From contig USNG01000007.1 of assembly GCA_900556025.1 (NCBI GenBank), positions 1-50,566 of the forward strand: a stretch of DNA of 50,566 bases, in the 5' to 3' direction. This DNA is from an uncultured Mycoplasmatota bacterium. GTDB taxonomy: Bacteria > Bacillota_I > Bacilli_A > RF39 > UBA660. A model generated the notes under the pieces. That model worked only from the letters and a program-made list of their open reading frames with translations, had not been told where the DNA came from and did not search any database. Positions 33,486 through 41,211 of the stretch are shown piece after piece (within the stretch, counting starts at the first letter, position 1; the number at the start of each line of letters is the position of its first letter). Made by a program: the position numbers and the translations under genes.

Positions 33486-33515
33486 AATTACGAAATAGAA
33501 GGAAGGAAAATATAT

Positions 33516-34709
33516 ATGAAAATATTAAGTGTTAATGCTGGTAGTTCTTCTTTAAAATTTACATTATATGAAATGCCAGAAGAAGAATTATTAATTAGTG
33601 GTTATATTGAAAAAATCGGTTTGAAAGATAGTTTTTGGACTACTAAAATTAATGGAAAGAAAATTAAGGGAGAAAAACCTTTAAAGAATCATAAAGAAGC
33701 TGTTCAAGTTTTAATTGATGAATTATTAAATAATAAAGTTGTTGAATCTTTAGATGAAATTAAAGGTATTGGACATAGAGTTCTTCATGGTGGTGAAAAG
33801 TATTCTGATTCTGTAATAATTACTGATGAAGTAATTGAAGATGTTAAAGAATTAACTAAATTAGGTCCTCTTCATCATCCAGGAAATTTAGCTGGTATTG
33901 AGGCTATGAAGAAAGCTTTACCTGAAGTACCAATGGTAGCTGTATATGATACTGCTTTTCATCAAACAATGCCTAAAGTAAATTATATGTATCCAGTTCC
34001 AATGGAATGGTATACTGAATATGGTGTACGTAAATATGGTTTCCATGGAACAAGTCATAAATATATTACTTTAAAAATGAAAGAGAAATTAGGTAAAGAT
34101 GATGTTAATCTAATTATTTGTCATATTGGTAGTGGTGCTAGTATTAGTGCTATTAAAGAAGGAAAATGTTTTGATACTACAATGGGTATTACACCATTAG
34201 ATGGATTAATGATGGGTACTAGAAGTGGTGCTATTGATCCTTCAATCCTTGAATATGTTTCTAAAGAATCAGGACGTTCATTAGAAGAATTAACAAATGA
34301 TTTAAATAAGAAGAGTGGATTACTAGGTATATCAGGTTTTTCTGATTGTAGAGATGTTGAAGCTGCTCGTGAAAATGGTGATGAGAATGCTGCTTTAGCA
34401 TTAGATATGTATTATGATAGAATTGCTAAATATATTGCTGAATATTATATTAAATTAGATGGAAAAGTTGATTCTATAGTATTTACTGCGGGTGTTGGTG
34501 AAAATGGAGTAGAAGCTAGAAAAGAAATCATTAAAAGAGTTAATTGTTTAGGTATTTATTTAGATGATGATAAGAATGATAAGATAGCTTCATATAAAGA
34601 TGAATGTGAAGGAATTATTTCTACTGATGAATCAGATGTAGTTGTTAGAGTTTTACCAACTAATGAAGAAATAATGATTATTAAAGATACATATAATCTT
34701 GTAAAATAG
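33516..34709 (+). CDS. ackA: Acetate kinase
   Basis: Converts acetyl phosphate and ADP to acetate and ATP, the energy-yielding step of acetate fermentation. The 397-residue protein shows the ASKHA signatures: VNAGSSSLKFTLYE at the N terminus, GHRVLHGGEKY, DTAFHQTMP, YGFHGTSHKY, CHIGSGASISAI and FTAGVGENG. Length matches the family. GAAGGAAGG precedes the ATG. No phosphotransacetylase gene is in the window. Three genes follow closely (DHH phosphoesterase, engB), so it may head a small operon. Confidence 0.97.
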   Translation: MKILSVNAGSSSLKFTLYEMPEEELLISGYIEKIGLKDSFWTTKINGKKIKGEKPLKNHKEAVQVLIDELLNNKVVESLDEIKGIGHRVLHGGEKYSDSVIITDEVIEDVKELTKLGPLHHPGNLAGIEAMKKALPEVPMVAVYDTAFHQTMPKVNYMYPVPMEWYTEYGVRKYGFHGTSHKYITLKMKEKLGKDDVNLIICHIGSGASISAIKEGKCFDTTMGITPLDGLMMGTRSGAIDPSILEYVSKESGRSLEELTNDLNKKSGLLGISGFSDCRDVEAARENGDENAALALDMYYDRIAKYIAEYYIKLDGKVDSIVFTAGVGENGVEARKEIIKRVNCLGIYLDDDKNDKIASYKDECEGIISTDESDVVVRVLPTNEEIMIIKDTYNLVK

Positions 34710-34722
34710 AAAAGAGAAGGTA

Positions 34723-35697
34723 ATGAATAATATTTATAAATCAATCTACAATGAAATTAAAAGATATAAAAAAATATATATTGCTAGACATATAGGACCT
34801 GATCCTGATGCTTTTGGAAGTCAAATGGCGTTAAGAGATTCTATAAGACTTACTTTTCCTGATAAAGAAGTGTATGCTGTAGGAACTACAGTTTCAAGAT
34901 TTAAATATTTTGGTAAAGTAGATAAAGTTAATTCTTATGATTATGAGAATTCTTTATTAATAGTTGTTGATACTCCTGATATTAAAAGAGTGGATATAGA
35001 TGAGTTTTTATCTTTTAAACATGTTGTAAAGATTGATCATCATCCACTAGTTGATGTTTTTGGGGATGTTGAATATATAAGAGAGGATGCTAGTAGTGCT
35101 TCTGAATTAGTACTAGAATTACTTGAAAATACTAAATTAAAATTAAGTGAAAGTATAGCTAGTAAAATATTTATTGGAATAGTTAGTGATACTAATAGAT
35201 TTTTATATGGTACTAATGATAAAACATTTCTTACTGTGAGTAATCTTGTTAAGAAATATAATTTAGAAACAGATAAACTATATAATTTAGTATATAGTAA
35301 ACCATTAAGTGAAGTAAGATTAATGGGATATATTGCTTCTTCATTAAAAGTAGATAAGTATGGATTTGCTAATATATGGATAGATGAAGATATAATTAAT
35401 TCTTTTGGAGCAGATATAAGTGCTGCATCTAATATGATTAATGACTTCAATAATATAAATGAAATTATAGTATGGACTTTTGTTACTTATGATGCTAAAA
35501 ATGCATTGTATAAAGTAAATATAAGAAGTAGAGGTCCTGTTATTAATGAAATAGCTGCCAAATATAATGGTGGTGGTCATAAATTTGCAAGTGGTGTAAG
35601 AAATACTGATAAATCACAAATTGAAGAATTGTTAAAAGATTTATCTGAAGCTTGTCGTGAATATTTAGAAAAGGATGATAAGAATGGAAATAATTAG
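34723..35697 (+). CDS. DHH-family phosphoesterase (NrnA-like nanoRNase / pAp phosphatase)
   Basis: The 324-residue protein has the DHH metal-site motifs: IARHIGPDPDAFGSQMAL, VVDTPD and IDHHPL near residue 105, then a DHHA1 domain with GGGHKFASGV near 285. NrnA-type enzymes degrade 2-5 nucleotide RNAs and dephosphorylate 3'-phosphoadenosine 5'-phosphate; c-di-AMP/pApA hydrolases share the fold, so the substrate is not fixed. No membrane or GGDEF domain is present, unlike GdpP. GAGAAGG precedes the ATG. The end overlaps engB by 14 bases. Confidence 0.88.
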   Translation: MNNIYKSIYNEIKRYKKIYIARHIGPDPDAFGSQMALRDSIRLTFPDKEVYAVGTTVSRFKYFGKVDKVNSYDYENSLLIVVDTPDIKRVDIDEFLSFKHVVKIDHHPLVDVFGDVEYIREDASSASELVLELLENTKLKLSESIASKIFIGIVSDTNRFLYGTNDKTFLTVSNLVKKYNLETDKLYNLVYSKPLSEVRLMGYIASSLKVDKYGFANIWIDEDIINSFGADISAASNMINDFNNINEIIVWTFVTYDAKNALYKVNIRSRGPVINEIAAKYNGGGHKFASGVRNTDKSQIEELLKDLSEACREYLEKDDKNGNN

Positions 35698-36277
35698 TGT
35701 AGAAGAACCAATTGTTGCTGTTAGAGTTAGTCAATATCCTGATGATAAAAAAAGTGAATTTTTGATTCTTGGTAGAAGTAATGTAGGTAAAAGTAGTTTT
35801 ATTAATACAATTATTAATAGAAAGAATTTAGCTAGAACTAGTTCTAAACCAGGTAAAACACAAACATTAAACTTTTATTTAATAAATAAAGAATTTTACT
35901 TTGTTGATGTTCCTGGATATGGATATGCTAATACTAATAAAAAACAAATTGAAAAGTTTGGTATTATGATTGAAGAATATTTAAAACAAAGACAAAATTT
36001 GAAACATGTTTTCTTATTAGTTGATTATAGACATAAGCCAACAGAAGATGATATTTTGATGTATAAATTCTTAAAATATTATAATTTACCAGTAACAATT
36101 ATTTGTACTAAGTATGATAAAGTTAATCGTTCTGCTAGAATAAAACAAGATGAACTTATTAAAAATACATTGACTCCAGATTTGGGTGATGAGATAGTTA
36201 ATTTCTCTAGTGTGACTAAATTTGGAAAAGACAGAATTTACGAAATCATTGAAAATATAATAAATAAAAACTCTTGA
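35684..36277 (+). CDS. engB: Ribosome biogenesis GTPase EngB/YsxC
   Basis: Essential GTPase for 50S subunit assembly. The 197-residue protein shows G1 GRSNVGKSSFIN, G2 with GKTQTLNFY, G3 DVPGYGYA, G4 TKYDKV and G5 SSVTKFG. ATG 35684 has AAGGATG eight bases upstream, whereas an ATG at 35675 sits on that site. Length is standard. A strong terminator overlaps the stop codon and closes the ackA-DHH-engB stretch. Confidence 0.96.
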   Translation: MEIISVEEPIVAVRVSQYPDDKKSEFLILGRSNVGKSSFINTIINRKNLARTSSKPGKTQTLNFYLINKEFYFVDVPGYGYANTNKKQIEKFGIMIEEYLKQRQNLKHVFLLVDYRHKPTEDDILMYKFLKYYNLPVTIICTKYDKVNRSARIKQDELIKNTLTPDLGDEIVNFSSVTKFGKDRIYEIIENIINKNS

Positions 36278-36292
36278 TATTCAAGAGTTTTT
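36266..36292 (+). terminator. Rho-independent terminator after engB
   Basis: Perfect 12-base arms 36266-36277 and 36281-36292 with a TAT loop; the 3' arm ends in T. Confidence 0.85.
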
Positions 36293-36329
36293 AATATATA
36301 ATGATTGTAAAGAATAGAGGTTGTTATTT

Positions 36330-37157
36330 ATGAACAAAAAGAATGGTTTTACTTTAGTGGAATTGTTAGTAGTAATTGCAATAATAGCTATTTTAAGTTT
36401 ACTTGTAGTGCCTAGTGTTATTACAGTAAATAAGAACATTAATGAAAGACTTTATAATCAAAAAACTGATTATGTAGAAAGAGCTGCTGAATTATTTGCA
36501 ACTAATAAAGAAGATATTTTTAATGGAGCAGAAGAAGTAAAGGTTTATGTTTATGAATTACTTGCTGCTAACTATTTAGAAGCTGATAAGACTTCTGAAT
36601 GTCCAGATAAAGATATATCTGGTAAATCAATTGGTAATCCTACTGGTATTAGTGTTAGTGAAGCTAATAAATATGGATGTATGATTAATCCGATTGATAA
36701 AACTAGTATGAATAATGATATGGTTATTTTAAGAAAGAAAAGTATAGGAGTAGTTGCTGAGATTGTTCCTGTTGGAAAAACAGATACTTCTACTACTATT
36801 AGTGATAATTCTGATACTTTAGTTAATACTGTTTGTGATTTAATTGGTAGAACTGGAGCAGATAGACTATATGCTAAATGGGGTACTGGAGATACTGATT
36901 ATTGTTGGTGTAAAGTTGTTGATGGTAAAGCTGTTTTATATAAAGCAAAAGTTGAAAAAACTGGTTCTGTTTATACAATTACTGGTGATGGAATAAATGA
37001 AAATGATCATCCAACAGCTTGTGTAATTGCTGGTTCTAATCCAAATAATTATTTAAAGTATGGTAGTAATAAAGCTAACTGGAGAGTAGTTGGTTTATAT
37101 AATTTAGATGGTTCTATTTCAGCTAAAATGATTACTTTAGATCCAGTTGATGATTAA
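36330..37157 (+). CDS. Type IV prepilin-like protein (N-methylation motif), orphan
   Basis: The 275-residue protein begins with a class III signal: a short basic leader ending in Gly (KKNG), then FTLVELLVVIAII, cut between Gly and Phe by prepilin peptidase, with Glu at +5. The hydrophobic helix is followed by a long polar domain with seven Cys residues (in SECPDK, YGCM, VCDL, YCWCK, TACV), suggesting disulfides outside the cell. GAGGT precedes ATG 36330. No other pilus, pseudopilus or peptidase gene is in the window, so its assembly machine must be elsewhere if it exists. It has its own TATAAT (36297-36302) and terminator. Confidence 0.8.
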   Translation: MNKKNGFTLVELLVVIAIIAILSLLVVPSVITVNKNINERLYNQKTDYVERAAELFATNKEDIFNGAEEVKVYVYELLAANYLEADKTSECPDKDISGKSIGNPTGISVSEANKYGCMINPIDKTSMNNDMVILRKKSIGVVAEIVPVGKTDTSTTISDNSDTLVNTVCDLIGRTGADRLYAKWGTGDTDYCWCKVVDGKAVLYKAKVEKTGSVYTITGDGINENDHPTACVIAGSNPNNYLKYGSNKANWRVVGLYNLDGSISAKMITLDPVDD

Positions 37158-37166
37158 TAAAAAAAT

Positions 37167-37198
37167 AACAATATTAAGTCTATTAATATTGTTTTTTT
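37167..37198 (+). terminator. Rho-independent terminator after the prepilin gene
   Basis: Perfect 11-base arms 37167-37177 and 37183-37193, loop GTCTA, then T. Confidence 0.85.
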
Positions 37199-37199
37199 A

Positions 37200-37208
37200 T
37201 GTTATAAT
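37200..37208 (+). promoter_or_regulatory. Extended -10 promoter element of the ECF-like operon
   Basis: TGTTATAAT immediately follows the terminator T run; predicted start near 37215 is at the GGGAG ribosome site. Confidence 0.5.
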
Positions 37209-37228
37209 TTTAATGGGAGAAAAAATAT

Positions 37229-37993
37229 ATGGAAGATTATTTTAAATATAGATTTGGTGATGATATTAGTTTTAATCTTAATAGTGGTGACTTTATATCT
37301 ATAATTGGAAATACTAATGATTTATTTGTGTTTACTCTTTTATATGGTCATAAAGAGTGTAATCTTTTTGTAGGTGATAAAGAATTTAATCAAGAAAATA
37401 AAGATGAAATTAGAAGTAGAATGTGTGTAGTACTTTATAAATATTTAAATATTTTTAGTGGTGAGACTGTAAGAGATGAAATTGCTTTTGGATTAGAAAG
37501 TTTAGCTATGAAAAAAGATGATATGACTAATTTGATTGAGAGTGAAAGTAGACTTTTTAAAGTAACTTCTATATTGGATAGAGATCCTAATAGTTTAGGA
37601 TTAAGTGATAAAGTTAAGATTAAAATATTATCTGCATTAATTATAAAACCTAAAGTTATTGTTATTGATAATTTATTAAGTGAACTTGATTATAATGATA
37701 AGATGTTAGTCTTAGATATATTAGATGAGTTTAGAAATAATGGTGGTATTGTAATTAATGTTACTAATGATATGGAAGAAACTTTATTTTCTGATAGAAT
37801 AATTATTTTATATAATAAAAAATTAGTATGTGATGGTAAGACTCTTAGTGTATTAAATGAAGAAAAGTTATTAAAAAGACTTGGTCTTGGTTTACCATTT
37901 ATTGTAGAGTTAAATAAATATTTGATGGATTATGGTATGATTGATAAATATTATTTAACTGATAAGAAATTGGTAGGTGCATTATGGAAATAA
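37229..37993 (+). CDS. Degenerate ECF-transporter ATPase homologue (EcfA-like, first of pair)
   Basis: The 254-residue product aligns by position and pattern to an ECF-transporter ATPase but has lost most catalytic motifs. Walker A is GNTNDLFV (27-34) with no GKS/T, the signature is LSDKVK (125-130) instead of LSGGQ, Walker B reads IVIDN with Asn148 in place of the catalytic Glu, and the switch His is Asn180 (VTND). The D-loop SELD (151-154) is kept. Hydrolysis by this subunit looks impossible. Gene order (two ATPases, EcfT, truA) is the classic Bacillota order, so it is an orthologous, decayed or repurposed subunit. Overlaps the next gene by 10 bases. Confidence 0.8.
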   Translation: MEDYFKYRFGDDISFNLNSGDFISIIGNTNDLFVFTLLYGHKECNLFVGDKEFNQENKDEIRSRMCVVLYKYLNIFSGETVRDEIAFGLESLAMKKDDMTNLIESESRLFKVTSILDRDPNSLGLSDKVKIKILSALIIKPKVIVIDNLLSELDYNDKMLVLDILDEFRNNGGIVINVTNDMEETLFSDRIIILYNKKLVCDGKTLSVLNEEKLLKRLGLGLPFIVELNKYLMDYGMIDKYYLTDKKLVGALWK

Positions 37994-38826
37994 AGTTTGA
38001 TCATGTAAGTTTAATTATTAATGAAGGAACTCCTCTTGAAAAGACTATATTAAATGATGTTTCTTTTGAAATTAAGAATCCTGGTATATATGCATTTTTA
38101 GGTGCTTCTAATAGTGGTAAAACTGCTGTTGGTGATTTGATTAATGCTTTAATGGCTCCTACTAAAGGAAGTGTTAAAGTAGGTAAATTTATAAATGATG
38201 GAAGAAGAATAAGAAATGTTAATAAATTAAGATTTGAAACTGGATATGTATTTAGAAATCCATATGATATGTTTTTTAATAAAACAGTTAAAGAAGAAAT
38301 AGAGTTTAGTATTAAGTATTTTAAATATAAAATGGATAAGATGGCTATTAGAACAAGTGATGCTTTAAAACTTGTTGGTTTAGATGATTCTTATTTGAAA
38401 TTAAATCCTAAAATATTAACTTTAGTTGATGCTAAAAAAGTTGCTCTTGCATGTGCATTAGTTTGTAATCCAAGTATTATTATATTAGATGAATTTACTA
38501 ATGGACTTAATAATAAAGATAAAAGTGAACTATTAAGATTACTTAGAATGCTTAAAAATAAATATAAAAAGACTATTATACTTTTAAGTAAAGATACTAA
38601 TTTCTGTTATCAAATAGTTGATCAAGTATATATAATGAATTTAACTAAACTTGTTGCTAGTGGTAAAAAAGAATTACTTGAAGATAGTGATTTTATATCA
38701 AGAATTGGACTTGAAGTTCCTTTAATAGTGAAATTTGTAGATGAATGTCGTAGTAAAGGTCATGAAATAAATTATTATTCTAATATATTAGATTTATTAA
38801 AGGGGGTTTATAGAGATGTATTCTAG
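37984..38826 (+). CDS. Partly degenerate ECF-transporter ATPase (EcfA-like, second of pair)
   Basis: The 280-residue partner keeps Walker A (GASNSGKT, 40-47) and Walker B with Glu170 (IIILDE), so ATP binding is likely. It has lost the Q-loop Gln (Arg91 in VFRNPYDMFF), the signature (LTLVDAKK at 145-152 instead of LSGGQ) and the switch His (Lys203 in LSKD). The upstream partner's signature is also altered, so neither composite ATP site of a heterodimer is canonical. Normally this pair powers vitamin uptake by EcfT and S-components. The ATG lies in the end of the previous gene; GTAGGTG is upstream. Confidence 0.82.
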   Translation: MEIKFDHVSLIINEGTPLEKTILNDVSFEIKNPGIYAFLGASNSGKTAVGDLINALMAPTKGSVKVGKFINDGRRIRNVNKLRFETGYVFRNPYDMFFNKTVKEEIEFSIKYFKYKMDKMAIRTSDALKLVGLDDSYLKLNPKILTLVDAKKVALACALVCNPSIIILDEFTNGLNNKDKSELLRLLRMLKNKYKKTIILLSKDTNFCYQIVDQVYIMNLTKLVASGKKELLEDSDFISRIGLEVPLIVKFVDECRSKGHEINYYSNILDLLKGVYRDVF

Positions 38827-39571
38827 AAATTCCTTTGGTTCTTATTATCCAGTTAATTCTATAATTCATAAATTAAATCCAGTTATTAAATTATTTAATT
38901 TTTTGATAGTTATAGTTTTAATAATATTAAGTAATTCTATTTATGTTAATTCTTTTATATTAGGTTTACTTATTATAATGATGTTACTTAGTTATGTACC
39001 ATTTAATTATTATTTTAAGACTTTTTGGTTTTTAAGATATATTTATATTTTGATAGCTTTTGTTTGTGCATATTTTAGAACTTCTATGCAATTTTGTTTA
39101 ATATTGATAATGAAAATAGTTATAGTTGTTGAATATATTAATTTATTATCTTATACTACTAGTCCTCATGAGAGTGAGTATGGTATTGAGAAGTTTTTAT
39201 CTATGTTTAATATATTATATTTACCTGTATCTAAAATAGCTTTTAAAATTAATTCTATGCTTAGATATTATCCATTAATGTTAAGTGTTGAATATAATAC
39301 TTTAAAAGCTGCGGCTAGTAGGGGAATTGATTATTATCATAGTAATATTATTAAAAGAGTTATTATTTTCTTAAAATTACGTTCTAGTGTTCAAAGAAAA
39401 ACTAAAGATAAAAGTAAAGAAATAAGATTTGCTAGTGAACTTAGATTATTTAATATAAGGAGAAAAAGAACTATTTATAGAAAGAATAGAGTTGGATTTG
39501 CTGATATATTTTTGTTATTATTTCATTTGTTATTTATATATGTATATTTAAGTGAGATGGGTATAGTATGA
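38816..39571 (+). CDS. EcfT-like transmembrane coupling protein
   Basis: The 251-residue membrane protein has about five hydrophobic segments (about 25-60, 72-112, and 228-246) and the conserved coupling region: NTLKAAASRGIDYY near 161-173 matches the first Ala-Arg-Gly coupling helix of EcfT. The second coupling motif is altered: FASELRLFN (about 205-213) aligns to AMEARGF with Arg210 kept but Gly replaced by Leu. It is shorter and more divergent than typical EcfT. It would link substrate-binding S-components to the ATPases; none is in the window. AAGGGGG precedes the ATG, overlapping the ATPase gene by 11 bases. Confidence 0.8.
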   Translation: MYSRNSFGSYYPVNSIIHKLNPVIKLFNFLIVIVLIILSNSIYVNSFILGLLIIMMLLSYVPFNYYFKTFWFLRYIYILIAFVCAYFRTSMQFCLILIMKIVIVVEYINLLSYTTSPHESEYGIEKFLSMFNILYLPVSKIAFKINSMLRYYPLMLSVEYNTLKAAASRGIDYYHSNIIKRVIIFLKLRSSVQRKTKDKSKEIRFASELRLFNIRRKRTIYRKNRVGFADIFLLLFHLLFIYVYLSEMGIV

Positions 39572-40293
39572 GATATTTAGTTAATTTAAGTTATGATGGT
39601 AGTCATTATTATGGTTATCAAGTTCAAAATAATAAACCTTCAATTGAAGGAGAATTAGAAAAGAATCTATCTAAAATATTTAATGAAAAGATTAATACTA
39701 TAGGTGCTTCTAGAACTGATAAAGGAGTGCATGCATATAATCAATATTGTCATTTTGATACTTTAAAATCTATTAAAACTAAAAATTTAGCTCATAGTTT
39801 AAATTCTATGATTAATGATGATATTTATATTAAAAAAATAGTTAAAGTTAATGATGATTTACATGCTAGATATAGTGTTGTATCAAAAGAATATATATAT
39901 AAAATTAACATTGGAGAGTATAATCCTATTGAAAAAAATTACTGTTTGCAATACAATAAGAGTATAAGTAGAGAATTGTTAGACAAATTTGTTTTACTTA
40001 TGAGTGGAAAACATAACTTTAGAAGTTTTACATCTGACAATGATAAAGATAATTATGAAAGAGATTTAAAATTAGAATATAAAATAAGTAATAAAATATT
40101 ATATTTGAAATTTAATTCTAGTGGATTTTTAAGATATATGATTAGAAATATTGTTGGATTATTATTAGATATAAATGATGGTAAAAAGTCAATAGAAGAC
40201 ATCAATGATATATTTAATAGTGAGAATAGATGTAGTGCTGGAAGATGTGCTTCTCCAGTGGGGTTATATTTAAATAAAGTAAATTATAAATAA
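39568..40293 (+). CDS. truA: tRNA pseudouridine synthase A (positions 38-40)
   Basis: Converts U38-U40 of the anticodon arm to pseudouridine. The 241-residue protein shows YDGSHYYGYQVQ, the catalytic Asp in ASRTDKGVHAYNQ near residue 51, LHARYSVVSKEYIYKI and the C-terminal GSSFLRYMIRN-type segment SSGFLRYMIRNIVG. Length is usual. The ATG overlaps the EcfT stop (ATGA). Position behind EcfT reproduces the classic Bacillota ecfA-ecfA-ecfT-truA order, although the ribosomal genes usually next to it are absent here. Confidence 0.95.
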   Translation: MRYLVNLSYDGSHYYGYQVQNNKPSIEGELEKNLSKIFNEKINTIGASRTDKGVHAYNQYCHFDTLKSIKTKNLAHSLNSMINDDIYIKKIVKVNDDLHARYSVVSKEYIYKINIGEYNPIEKNYCLQYNKSISRELLDKFVLLMSGKHNFRSFTSDNDKDNYERDLKLEYKISNKILYLKFNSSGFLRYMIRNIVGLLLDINDGKKSIEDINDIFNSENRCSAGRCASPVGLYLNKVNYK

Positions 40294-40304
40294 GGAGTGG
40301 AAAA

Positions 40305-41102
40305 ATGGATAAAAAGTTACTTACGGGGATTGTGGTTTTATGTAGTTTATATGTTGGTTTTGTTATTTATGCTTGCACTAAAATTTATATTGATGATAAA
40401 GATATGAGCGATATAGATTTAATAGCTGCTTATGATAGTGATAAGTATTTAACTAAATCAACTGATTTTGGAGAAGATACTAAAAAAGAAGACAAGAAAG
40501 ATGATTCTTCTACTAAAAAGGAAGAAAATAAAACTACTGAAGATAAAAGTGATACTAAAACTGATGAAAAAACAGATGATAAGGAAGATGCAAATAAGTA
40601 TTGTACAGATAATAAACTTAAAATAGCTAAAAAATTACAAGATTTTGAATCTAAAATTACTTATTATCAAGAATCAAGTAAGATTAGTGACTTTAATTAT
40701 TGTTTCTATGATACTAATATGACTGGTGTAATATATATTGCTGAAACAAAAGATAAAGATCCAGTTTATGCTTATGATATTAATAAAGATATTGTATATA
40801 AAACTAATAAGACTCATAACCTTTATACTGAAAGTAATGTTAGTTATTTAAATGCATATTTATATGGAGTAGAATTATTAAAGAGTGTTAAATCTACTGG
40901 GAAAATGATTTTAGTTTCAGAAAAAATAGATGTTTTAAATTATACTCCTAGTGATACTATGGAATTTGTATTCGCTAATTGTATTAAAGGCGATAATGCA
41001 TGTACTTCAACTACATATTTATTTAATAATAAAGAGTATAGTGAAGTAGAAAGATACTTAGTTAACTTTAAAACTAAAAAGTATACTAAAGTGACTGAAT
41101 AA
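40305..41102 (+). CDS. Membrane-anchored protein with charged linker, unknown
   Basis: The 265-residue product has one N-terminal membrane helix (about 5-27, LLTGIVVLCSLYVGFVIYA), a highly charged Lys/Asp/Glu/Thr linker (about 55-95, with repeated TKKEE, TKTDEK and DDKED units) and a C-terminal domain of about 165 residues with Cys in YCTDNK, NYCFYD, NCIKGDNACT and the end YLVNFKTKKYTKV. The linker looks like a flexible spacer putting the domain outside the membrane; the Cys residues may pair. AAGGAGTGG precedes the ATG. No family recognised. Likely the last gene of the ECF-truA unit; a long terminator follows. Confidence 0.65.
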   Translation: MDKKLLTGIVVLCSLYVGFVIYACTKIYIDDKDMSDIDLIAAYDSDKYLTKSTDFGEDTKKEDKKDDSSTKKEENKTTEDKSDTKTDEKTDDKEDANKYCTDNKLKIAKKLQDFESKITYYQESSKISDFNYCFYDTNMTGVIYIAETKDKDPVYAYDINKDIVYKTNKTHNLYTESNVSYLNAYLYGVELLKSVKSTGKMILVSEKIDVLNYTPSDTMEFVFANCIKGDNACTSTTYLFNNKEYSEVERYLVNFKTKKYTKVTE

Positions 41103-41105
41103 GTT

Positions 41106-41137
41106 AAAAGATTAATTCATTTTGAATTAATCTTTTT
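41106..41137 (+). terminator. Rho-independent terminator
   Basis: Perfect 14-base arms 41106-41119 and 41123-41136, three-base loop, then T; the strongest hairpin of this kind in the window. Confidence 0.9.
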
Positions 41138-41211
41138 TTATGGTTTATCTTTATTTTTTTTATAATATTTGATAAAATAAAACATAGAATAGAAAGGTAT
41201 AGGTTTTTTGT

